Below, piece by piece: positions 1 through 4,493 of a stretch of 7,367 nucleotides of DNA. Numbering within the stretch: the first letter of the stretch is position 1; each line of letters opens with the position of its first letter. The position numbers and the translations under genes are program-made. The stretch is from Flavobacteriaceae bacterium (GTDB taxonomy: Bacteria; Bacteroidota; Bacteroidia; Flavobacteriales; Flavobacteriaceae), in the NCBI GenBank assembly GCA_030633225.1, contig DAOVTF010000092.1, positions 1-7,367 of the forward strand. The letters are read 5' to 3'. The notes below the pieces were generated by a model. The model did not search any database. It was not told where the DNA came from and saw only the letters and a list, made by a program, of their open reading frames with translations.

Positions 1-41
1 ATACCTAATCCATTCTTGGCTAGATCTATACATCTTTGCAT
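1..41 (-). CDS. ribD: RibD, riboflavin biosynthesis deaminase/reductase, N-terminal fragment
   Basis: Partial gene: its 5' end reads leftward out of the window. Read on the minus strand from the ATG at 41-39, the codons give MQRCIDLAKNGLG. This matches the first helix of the RibD deaminase domain, which in Flavobacteriaceae typically runs (Y)MxRCIxLAKNGLGxTxPNP. RibD is a cytosolic enzyme that deaminates and then reduces the pyrimidine intermediate of riboflavin synthesis. An in-frame TAA lies four codons upstream of this ATG, so the usual extra N-terminal residues before 'YMQRC' cannot be present unless a non-standard start is used. The gene diverges from the GNAT/prmC genes, sharing a ~100-base intergenic region. 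Identification rests on 13 residues plus the familiar ribD/prmC neighbourhood, so it is good but not certain. Confidence 0.8.
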   Translation of the reverse strand, partial: MQRCIDLAKNGLG

Positions 42-94
42 ATATTTTTTATGCTTTGTCAATATCAGTAAAGATTTTATTTTACTAATTTATA

Positions 95-102
95 AAAAGA
101 TA
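95..102 (-). promoter_or_regulatory. Possible -7 element for ribD
   Basis: The minus strand reads TATCTTTT here, one base from the Bacteroidota -7 consensus TAnnTTTG. Initiation about 6 bases downstream would give ribD a 5' leader of roughly 45-50 bases. No convincing -33 TTTG is visible, so this is a weak call based mainly on position. Confidence 0.25.
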
Positions 103-107
103 ATATT

Positions 108-115
108 TAAATTTG
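108..115 (+). promoter_or_regulatory. -7 promoter element for the GNAT-prmC genes
   Basis: TAAATTTG matches the Bacteroidota -7 consensus TAnnTTTG exactly. It would start transcription near 121, giving a leader of about 24 bases before the ATG at 145. A -33 TTTG is not clear. Such 8-mers are expected several times by chance in DNA this A+T-rich, so position is the main support. Confidence 0.5.
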
Positions 116-144
116 AATTTCTAAATGAAGTTATACACAAGAAT

Positions 145-636
145 ATGAACGACAACATTGAAATAAGACCTATTAAACAAAGTGATAATAAGTCTATCTC
201 AAAAATTATTAAATTATCTTTAGAGGAATTCAATGCTGCTATTGAAGGAACAGCTTATACCGACAAAGAAACTGATGATATGTTTAACGCTTACACGGAC
301 GATAAATCGATTTATTATGTTGCTCTTTTAAATGATGAAATTATTGCTGGTAGTGGAATAAATTATTTAAAAGATGGAAACTCTGATATTTGTGAATTAC
401 AAAAAATGTATATGTCACCAAAAGCAAGAGGAAAAAAAATTGGAAAAAGATTAATTATAAAAAGTTTAGATTTTGCAAAAAAAGCTGGGTATAAGCAATG
501 TTACATAGAAACTTTTCCAAATATGGAAGCTGCAATTAGTTTATATAAAAAGAATGGTTTTAAAAAAATTGATCATGCTTTAGGAAATACTTGTCATTAT
601 TCATGTAATGTTTGGATGCTTAAAGAATTATACTAA
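145..636 (+). CDS. GNAT family N-acetyltransferase
   Basis: A cytosolic enzyme of the GNAT superfamily, which moves an acetyl group from acetyl-CoA to an amine; the substrate cannot be read from the sequence. The 163-residue product has the expected order: an N-terminal strand (EIRPIKQSD, residues 6-14), the acetyl-CoA pyrophosphate loop RGKKIG (95-100, motif Q/R-x-x-G-x-G/A) after LQKMYMSP, then YIET (120-123) and the C-terminal AAISLYKKNGF (129-139) typical of the fold. The frame is open back to 16, but the upstream codons give an unrelated hydrophobic stretch overlapping the ribD promoter region. The ATG at 145 begins right where family similarity begins and follows a good -7 element, so I chose it. 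prmC starts 4 bases after its stop, implying one transcript. A GNAT gene beside prmC is common in Flavobacteriaceae, but no functional link is established here. Confidence 0.85.
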   Translation: MNDNIEIRPIKQSDNKSISKIIKLSLEEFNAAIEGTAYTDKETDDMFNAYTDDKSIYYVALLNDEIIAGSGINYLKDGNSDICELQKMYMSPKARGKKIGKRLIIKSLDFAKKAGYKQCYIETFPNMEAAISLYKKNGFKKIDHALGNTCHYSCNVWMLKELY

Positions 637-640
637 TTAT

Positions 641-1501
641 ATGAATATATTTGAGATAAAAAACACATTTCATAAAGAACTAAAGAATCTATTTCCAAAT
701 AATGAGATTGATAATTTTTTTTATTTACTAACAGAAACCTACTTGAAGTTAAAAAGAGTTGATATTGCTTTAAATCCAAATAGAGAAATAAATAATGAAA
801 TTGAAAAGAAATTTTTTTCCGCATTAGCGAAATTAAAAAAAGAAATACCTATACAATACATAATAGGCGAAACCGAGTTTTACGGACTACCATTTTATGT
901 TGATAAAAATGTTTTAATACCAAGACCAGAAACCGAAGAATTGGTTCTTTGGATAATTAAGGAAATTCAAGATAAAAGAAAAGAGAAAAAAGACTTAAAT
1001 ATATTAGATATTGGAACCGGTAGTGGTTGTATTGCAATTGCATTGGCAAAAAACCTTACAAATGTTAAAATGTGGGCGCTTGATGTATCAGAAAAAGCAA
1101 TAGGAATTGCAAAAAAGAATGCAAAATTGAACCATGTAAATGTGCAATTTCTTGACAAAGACATTCTTAACCTTAAGAAATTCCCTGTAAAATTTGATGT
1201 TATAGTAAGCAACCCTCCTTATGTAAGAGAATTAGAAAAAAAGGAAATCAAAAATAATGTATTACAAAACGAACCTCATTTAGCCTTGTTTGTAAAAGAT
1301 AACAATCCTTTATTATTTTATGATAAAATTGCAGATTTAGCTAAAGAAAATTTAAACCCTAATGGTAAGCTATATTTTGAAATTAATCAATACCTGGGCA
1401 AAGAAACTGTATCCTTATTAAAACAAAAAGGATTTAAAAATATAGAATTAAAAAAAGATATTTTTGATAAGGATAGAATGATTAAATGTGATTTAAATTA
1501 A
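641..1501 (+). CDS. prmC: PrmC, release factor glutamine N5-methyltransferase
   Basis: PrmC (HemK) methylates the glutamine of the GGQ motif in peptide-chain release factors RF1 and RF2 using S-adenosylmethionine, which aids termination of translation. The 286-residue product has the small N-terminal helical domain (about 1-75), the linker signature GETEFYGLPFYV leading into LIPRPETEE (92-100), the SAM-binding loop DIGTGSG (123-129) and the catalytic NPPY (191-194) that holds the target glutamine amide. Its length is normal for the family. The frame could extend to an ATG at 608, but that would overlap the GNAT gene by 29 bases. The ATG at 641, 4 bases after the GNAT stop, gives a typical N-terminus (MNIFEIKNTF). 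It is probably co-transcribed with the GNAT gene; no terminator is visible before trmD. Confidence 0.95.
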   Translation: MNIFEIKNTFHKELKNLFPNNEIDNFFYLLTETYLKLKRVDIALNPNREINNEIEKKFFSALAKLKKEIPIQYIIGETEFYGLPFYVDKNVLIPRPETEELVLWIIKEIQDKRKEKKDLNILDIGTGSGCIAIALAKNLTNVKMWALDVSEKAIGIAKKNAKLNHVNVQFLDKDILNLKKFPVKFDVIVSNPPYVRELEKKEIKNNVLQNEPHLALFVKDNNPLLFYDKIADLAKENLNPNGKLYFEINQYLGKETVSLLKQKGFKNIELKKDIFDKDRMIKCDLN

Positions 1502-1525
1502 ATTCTATAGCTTTTCTCTTTTATT

Positions 1526-1533
1526 TATATTTG
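1526..1533 (+). promoter_or_regulatory. -7 promoter element for trmD, almost abutting the start codon
   Basis: TATATTTG matches TAnnTTTG exactly and ends only 4 bases before the trmD ATG (1538-1540). Initiation 5-7 bases after the final G would fall on or beside the ATG, giving a leaderless or near-leaderless mRNA. The -33 region (around 1503-1506, TTCT) is a poor match to TTTG. Confidence 0.55.
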
Positions 1534-1537
1534 CACT

Positions 1538-2230
1538 ATGAGAATAGATATTATTACCGTTTCACCTGAATTAATTAAAAGTCCGTTTGAACATTCCATC
1601 ATCAAACGATCTATTGATAAAAAGTTGGTTGAAGTCCATTTTCATGATCTTCGTGAATTTGCCTTAAATAAATATGGTAAAATTGATGATTATCAATTTG
1701 GTGGTGGAGCAGGAATGGTTCTAATGATAGAACCAATTGATAAGTGCATGTCTAAATTGTTTTCACAAAGAAAATATGATGAAGTCATTTATATGACGCC
1801 CGATGCTAAAACTTTAAATCAGCAAACTGCCAATAAATTATCTTCAGCTAAAAATATAATTATTTTAACGGGGCATTATAAAGGAGTTGATCAAAGAGTT
1901 AGAGATAAATTTATTACTAAAGAAGTTTCTATTGGTGATTATGTACTTTCAGGAGGTGAGTTAGCTGCGGCAGTTTTATGCGATGCTATAATAAGATTGA
2001 TTCCAGGAGTTTTAGGTGATGAAACATCTGCATTAACAGATTCATTTCAAGACAATTTACTCGCCCCACCGGTTTATACAAGACCTGCGAAATACGATAA
2101 TATGAAAGTTCCTGACATATTATTATCAGGTAATTTTCCTAAAATTGATCAATGGCGGCATGATGAAGCTGTAAAAAGAACTAAAAGCATAAGACCTGAT
2201 TTATTAAGCAATGATGAAGATGAAGATTAA
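1538..2230 (+). CDS. trmD: TrmD, tRNA (guanine37-N1)-methyltransferase
   Basis: TrmD methylates N1 of G37, next to the anticodon of several tRNAs, with S-adenosylmethionine, which prevents +1 frameshifting. It is a cytosolic homodimer of the SPOUT (trefoil-knot) class. The 230-residue product shows FGGGAGM (54-60), the knot motif LTGHYKGVDQRV (110-121), the signature SIGDYVLSGGE (131-141), RLIPGVLG (153-160), the DSF loop whose Asp168 corresponds to catalytic Asp169 of E. coli, YTRP (180-183) and LLSGN..(I)..WR near 195-207. It is shorter than the E. coli enzyme (255), as is usual in Bacteroidota. The start is fixed by the canonical MRIDIITVSPE. The C-terminus is an acidic tail (NDEDED) whose codons run into the next gene. 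trmD is usually coupled to rplS; here a phosphatase gene lies between them. Confidence 0.97.
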   Translation: MRIDIITVSPELIKSPFEHSIIKRSIDKKLVEVHFHDLREFALNKYGKIDDYQFGGGAGMVLMIEPIDKCMSKLFSQRKYDEVIYMTPDAKTLNQQTANKLSSAKNIIILTGHYKGVDQRVRDKFITKEVSIGDYVLSGGELAAAVLCDAIIRLIPGVLGDETSALTDSFQDNLLAPPVYTRPAKYDNMKVPDILLSGNFPKIDQWRHDEAVKRTKSIRPDLLSNDEDED

Positions 2231-2231
2231 A

Positions 2232-2972
2232 ATGAAAAATTTTATTATAATTTTAATTCTACTTTCTCACTTTATTGTAATCGGGCAAAAAGATAGTATA
2301 ACTTACTCATCGCAAAAATCGCAAAAATCTTTTTTAAAGCAATCCATTGTGCCGTTAACATTAATTGGAACTGGTTTAATTGTAAATTATTCTAACGGGT
2401 TTTTAGGAAAAGAAAATTTGCAGGAAGAAATACAAAATAGGTTTCCAGATTTTGAAACCAACGTCGATGATTTTCTGCTTTTTGTACCAGCACTAACCAT
2501 GTACACTGCAGATTTATTTAAAGTTAAAAGTAAAAATGATGTTTTCACTCAAACAAAATATTTAGTTATTGCTGGTTTGGCCAATAATTTAATTACCATC
2601 GGTCTAAAAAATTTAACTAAAGAAGATAGACCAAATGATTGGGTGCATTACAGCTTTCCTTCAGGGCACACATCTAATGCATTTGTTATGGCTACAGTTT
2701 TGCACCATGAATTTATTGATTCTAGTCCCTGGCTAGCTTATAGCGGATATTTATTTGCAACTACAACAGGTGTTTTAAGAGTTTTAAATAATAAGCACTG
2801 GGTTAGTGATGTTTTAGTCGGTGCCGGAATTGGAATTTTAGTTACTGATCTGGTATATAGATTTGAACCATTAAAAAATTGGAATCCATTTAAAAATAAA
2901 AATTCGCAGGTTTTTGTAAGTCCTTCATATAATAATAATCGTGTAGGACTATATGCTAACATTCAGTTTTAA
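2232..2972 (+). CDS. PAP2-family phosphatase with signal peptide
   Basis: A type-2 phosphatidic acid phosphatase homologue. All three catalytic motifs are present (246-residue numbering): K126-x6-R133-P134, PSGH (143-146) and R183-x5-H189-x3-D193. The two histidines act in the phosphohistidine mechanism. Family members dephosphorylate lipids such as undecaprenyl pyrophosphate, lipid A or phosphatidylglycerol phosphate; which one is not decidable here. Residues 1-18 look like a signal peptide (hydrophobic 4-17, likely cleavage after IG before QKDS), pointing to export. Further hydrophobic segments lie near 39-53, 110-125 and 194-208. The end, from about 226, is strand-like and finishes in Phe, reminiscent of an outer-membrane barrel strand, but it is short. 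In-frame ATGs at 2211, 2214 and 2220 overlap trmD. I prefer 2232, one base past the trmD stop, because the signal peptide then begins cleanly. It is probably co-transcribed with trmD. Confidence 0.88.
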   Translation: MKNFIIILILLSHFIVIGQKDSITYSSQKSQKSFLKQSIVPLTLIGTGLIVNYSNGFLGKENLQEEIQNRFPDFETNVDDFLLFVPALTMYTADLFKVKSKNDVFTQTKYLVIAGLANNLITIGLKNLTKEDRPNDWVHYSFPSGHTSNAFVMATVLHHEFIDSSPWLAYSGYLFATTTGVLRVLNNKHWVSDVLVGAGIGILVTDLVYRFEPLKNWNPFKNKNSQVFVSPSYNNNRVGLYANIQF

Positions 2973-3041
2973 TGTAAATAAACGTTCAAAAAAATTAAAA
3001 ATATTTTTACTTATAGGAGTTTTATATTAAAAAGATTTTAC

Positions 3042-3049
3042 TAAATTTG
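3042..3049 (+). promoter_or_regulatory. -7 promoter element for rplS
   Basis: TAAATTTG matches TAnnTTTG exactly. Transcription would start near 3055, about 65 bases before the rplS ATG. TTTA at 3021-3024 is a weak -33 candidate with 17 bases between. This gives rplS a promoter separate from trmD and the phosphatase gene. Confidence 0.55.
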
Positions 3050-3054
3050 CAAAC

Positions 3055-3120
3055 TCAAAATTAACCTCTGACGAAAATCGTGAATGTTGGTTTTTGATCA
3101 ACTATTTTTAAATAGAAAAA
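3055..3120 (+). promoter_or_regulatory. Candidate structured leader of rplS mRNA
   Basis: The predicted 5' leader of rplS is about 65 bases and can form two adjacent hairpins: GTTGG (3086-3090) with TCAAC (3098-3102), and CTATT (3102-3106) with AATAG (3111-3115) ending five bases before the ATG. An earlier pairing of AACC (3063-3066) with GGTT (3089-3092) competes with the first. Many ribosomal-protein genes are autoregulated through such leaders, and I recall a bL19 leader being reported in Flavobacteria, though I cannot confirm a match here. There is no Shine-Dalgarno sequence; AAAAA precedes the ATG. Confidence 0.45.
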
Positions 3121-3471
3121 ATGGATAATTTAGTAAAATTTGTACAAGACGAATTTGTAACCAAAAATAACTTTCCTGAATTTTCAGCCGGAGATACAGT
3201 AACTATATACTATGAAATTAGAGAGGGTAAAAAAACTCGTACTCAGTTTTTTAGAGGAGTTGTAATTCAAAGACGCGGTAGTGGTAGTACGGAAACATTT
3301 ACCATAAGAAAAATGTCTGGAACAGTTGGAGTTGAACGTATATTTCCAATTAATCTTCCTGCAATTCAAAAGATTGAAGTAAACAAAAAAGGAAAAGTAC
3401 GTAGAGCAAGAATCTTTTACTTTAGAAACCTTACAGGTAAAAAAGCTCAAATTAAAGAAAGTAGAGCTTAG
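3121..3471 (+). CDS. rplS: Ribosomal protein bL19
   Basis: Structural protein of the 50S subunit, located at the interface with 30S and contributing to intersubunit bridges. The 116-residue product matches bL19 along its whole length: PEFSAGDTVTIYYEIREGKK (about 19-38), FFRGVVIQRRGSG (43-55), TFTIRKMSGTVGVERIFPI (59-77), then IEVNKKGKVRRARIFYFR (85-102) and the basic tail GKKAQIKE (105-112). Length and N-terminus are normal, so the ATG at 3121 is secure. It stands as a single-gene unit: its own promoter and leader upstream and an intrinsic terminator 25 bases after the stop. The usual trmD-rplS neighbourhood is kept, apart from the intervening phosphatase gene. Confidence 0.97.
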   Translation: MDNLVKFVQDEFVTKNNFPEFSAGDTVTIYYEIREGKKTRTQFFRGVVIQRRGSGSTETFTIRKMSGTVGVERIFPINLPAIQKIEVNKKGKVRRARIFYFRNLTGKKAQIKESRA

Positions 3472-3495
3472 ACATATAATTTATCACAAATTTTT

Positions 3496-3531
3496 AAAAC
3501 CATCTAACAAATAAGTTTGATGGTTTTTTTT
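3496..3531 (+). terminator. Intrinsic terminator after rplS
   Basis: AAAACCATC (3496-3504) pairs perfectly with GATGGTTTT (3519-3527). After one T.T mismatch the stem continues with AAC/GTT around the loop AAATAA (3509-3514). An eight-base T run (3524-3531) overlaps the descending arm and extends past it. Confidence 0.9.
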
Positions 3532-3612
3532 ATTAACAAATGTTTAAAACTACTCTTTATAAAATGTTAAGAACTAAACATTCATAATGCTATTTAAATT
3601 GATTTTAGTTTT

Positions 3613-3620
3613 TATATTTG
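3613..3620 (+). promoter_or_regulatory. -7 element opening the first gene-free unit
   Basis: TATATTTG matches TAnnTTTG exactly. The first helix of the downstream sequence starts at 3625, where transcription should begin. No clear -33 TTTG is seen at the right distance, and the motif can occur by chance in such A+T-rich DNA. Confidence 0.4.
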
Positions 3621-3822
3621 AATAGAAATTTAGAAGAAGACAAAAATTTCGATTTAAGTAAAGTGGATGCAAATCTGTTGAGTTTGTTTCAAAATTTGTC
3701 GGAAATTAAATTTTGTTAAAGTTTTCGGACTTTAACGTAAATAGTAACCTTATCAAATAAATAACAAAATATTTAGCATAAATATAAGTAATTTAAAGGT
3801 TGTTAGTTACAAAATAAATGCA

Positions 3823-3844
3823 ATTGAAATTTTATTGAAATTTT
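3823..3844 (+). repeat. Two tandem copies of an 11-bp unit
   Basis: ATTGAAATTTT occurs at 3823-3833 and again at 3834-3844 with no mismatch, inside candidate RNA 1 and just before the UUCG-capped stem. Two copies only; no function is implied. Confidence 0.7.
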
Positions 3845-3974
3845 TGTGACTTCGGTTATAATCGTTAAAATGATTTGGAAAATGTATTTATTAGAATAAT
3901 TAAACTTAATTTATGGTTTTCTTAACACATAGTGTTGGGAAGTGTAATTATAAAATAAGTTAAATGTTTCGGCA

Positions 3975-4017
3975 AATATCCATAATAAAGTTTTCTTTAT
4001 TATGGATATTGTTTTTT
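3975..4017 (+). terminator. Strong intrinsic terminator of candidate RNA 1
   Basis: AATATCCATAATAAAG (3975-3990) and CTTTATTATGGATATT (3995-4010) are perfect 16-bp complements around a TTTT loop (3991-3994), followed by G and six Ts (4012-4017). The T tract lies on the plus-strand side only. It is about 480 bases beyond the rplS terminator, so it must serve a different transcript. Confidence 0.88.
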
Positions 4018-4098
4018 ATGAACAATTGTTAATAAACTTTGTTAATATCCTGTTTGTAAATACATTGTCAAAAAACCACTCTAATTCAATTCTAAACT

Positions 4099-4106
4099 TA
4101 TTTTTG
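4099..4106 (+). promoter_or_regulatory. -7 element opening the second gene-free unit
   Basis: TATTTTTG fits TAnnTTTG. It precedes by 5 bases the start (4112) of a 10-bp long-range helix, which is where transcription would be expected to begin. No good -33 element is seen. Confidence 0.35.
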
Positions 4107-4111
4107 TTAGG

Positions 4112-4385
4112 AATCAATTTTGTATATAGAAACAAACCCCTTTTACAGTTATGAAAACTGTTTCGTATTCAAAAATTGATTTAATTTGTTTTTATACAAT
4201 TTCAATTAAAGTGTTTAGCACACTAATAATGAAATTAAAAGCAAGCAATTAAAATAGTGTGTTTATTGTAATACTAACTGTAAATATTACTGTTTTAAAG
4301 CACTATCAGTATTTAATTTACTAATTAAATATTGAGTAAGCTTAAGTAAAGCCATATAAAAGAGAAATCTTTTTTATGGCTTTTT
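4112..4385 (+). ncRNA. Candidate structured non-coding RNA 2 (~275 nt)
   Basis: A second terminator-bounded stretch without a gene. Possible helices: AATCAATTTT/AAAATTGATT (4112-4121 with 4172-4181, perfect 10 bp), enclosing ACAGTT/AACTGT (4145-4150 with 4156-4161); 4217-4225 with 4255-4263 (9 bp, one G.U); GTAATA/TATTAC (4268-4273 with 4285-4290); a 13-bp hairpin with one G.U and loop TACT (4306-4318 with 4323-4335); then the GAAA-capped terminator. A 33-codon ATG frame (4151-4252) runs through it but resembles nothing and starts in a hairpin loop. It could be a free small RNA or, if RNA polymerase reads through the terminator, a leader acting on icd about 110 bases downstream. I do not recognise the family. 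The 5' end is inferred from the -7 match. Confidence 0.45.
4348..4385 (+). terminator. Intrinsic terminator of candidate RNA 2
   Basis: The arms 4348-4363 and 4368-4383 (core AAAGCCATA / TATGGCTTT) form a 16-position stem with one T.T mismatch, capped by a GAAA tetraloop (4364-4367). The descending arm ends in a run of Ts to 4385. It lies upstream of the icd promoter, so it ends a transcript that starts in the gene-free interval. Confidence 0.87.
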
Positions 4386-4460
4386 ATTAATTAACCGATT
4401 TAATTTATAAAGTATACTTATTTTATGTTTTTAATCAGCTTTTACTTTATTAACGTTTAG

Positions 4461-4468
4461 TATCTTTG
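4461..4468 (+). promoter_or_regulatory. -7 promoter element for icd
   Basis: TATCTTTG is an exact TAnnTTTG match. Transcription would begin near 4474, giving a ~20-base A-rich leader with no Shine-Dalgarno sequence. The -33 region is only TTTA-like (4441-4444). A 10-bp palindrome AAGTATACTT at 4410-4419 lies upstream and could be a regulator site, but this is speculative. Confidence 0.65.
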
Positions 4469-4493
4469 CAAGAATTTAAATTAAAATATCAAA

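Larger units (their letters stand above)
3626..4017 (+). ncRNA. Candidate structured non-coding RNA 1 (~390 nt)
   Basis: Bounded by a -7 match and a very strong terminator. Possible helices in order: GAAATTT/AAATTTC (3625-3631 with 3644-3650); CAAAATTT/AAATTTTG (3690-3697 with 3708-3715); GTTAAAG/CTTTAAC (3715-3721 with 3730-3736, loop TTTTCGGA); 3744-3751 with 3796-3803, enclosing ATATTT/AAATAT (3769-3774 with 3780-3785); a 7-bp stem with a cUUCGg tetraloop (3844-3850 with 3855-3861); an 11-bp stem with three G.U pairs (3918-3928 with 3932-3942); and the terminator. The G.U pairs would be A.C mismatches on the other strand, favouring a plus-strand RNA. It has no internal reading frame worth calling. 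It lacks the hallmarks of tmRNA, RNase P RNA or SRP RNA, and I do not recognise it. A+T-rich DNA makes short A/T helices by chance, so the boundaries and the G.U-rich stems carry most of the weight. The 5' end is inferred. Confidence 0.5.
3472..4493 (+). other. 1-kb gene-free interval with two putative non-coding units
   Basis: No credible protein gene is present on either strand: the longest ATG-initiated frames I found on the plus strand are only about 20-33 codons and resemble nothing. In order it holds the rplS terminator (3496-3531); an 8-bp inverted repeat AATGTTTA/TAAACATT (3539-3546 and 3575-3582); a -7 match (3613-3620) opening a helix-rich stretch that ends in a terminator (to 4017); a second -7 match (4099-4106) opening another helix-rich stretch with a terminator (to 4385); a 10-bp palindrome AAGTATACTT (4410-4419); and the icd promoter (4461-4468). 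Confidence 0.8.

Noticed and set aside
131..139. TTATACACA, a match to the DnaA-box consensus TTATNCACA.
   Set aside because: A single 9-mer with no cluster, no unwinding region and no dnaA or dnaN nearby; an origin is not supported.
16..144. An N-terminal extension of the GNAT gene from an ATG at 16.
   Set aside because: It would overlap the divergent ribD start and promoter region, and the extra 43 residues are hydrophobic and unrelated to GNAT proteins.
633..1212. Minus-strand open frames of 63 and 81 codons opposite prmC.
   Set aside because: They lie wholly opposite a well-supported prmC and their products look like antisense shadows of it.
2310..2327. Direct repeat of TCGCAAAAA in the phosphatase gene, giving SQKSQKS.
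   Set aside because: A two-copy, in-frame 9-bp duplication just after the signal peptide; ordinary low-complexity variation without further support.
2993..3010. A/T palindrome TAAAAATATTTTTA after the phosphatase gene, considered as a terminator.
   Set aside because: It has no G-C pairs in the stem and no separate T tract beyond it; a functional terminator is not supported.
3609..3719. An open stretch without ATG that translates to a protein-like string (LEEDKNFDLSKVDANLLSLF and onward) inside candidate RNA 1.
   Set aside because: There is no start codon, and stretches of about 36 open codons are expected several times by chance in a kilobase of this composition. It could be a gene remnant, but I see no homology to support that.
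3964..4032. A 22-codon hydrophobic frame (MFRQISIIKFSLLWILFF and onward) at the end of candidate RNA 1.
   Set aside because: It runs straight through the terminator hairpin and its T tract; the hydrophobic residues simply reflect T-rich codons.
4151..4252. A 33-codon ATG frame (MKTVSYSKIDLICF and onward) in candidate RNA 2.
   Set aside because: It resembles nothing known to me, its ATG lies in a hairpin loop, no coding bias is evident, and the length is within chance expectation.
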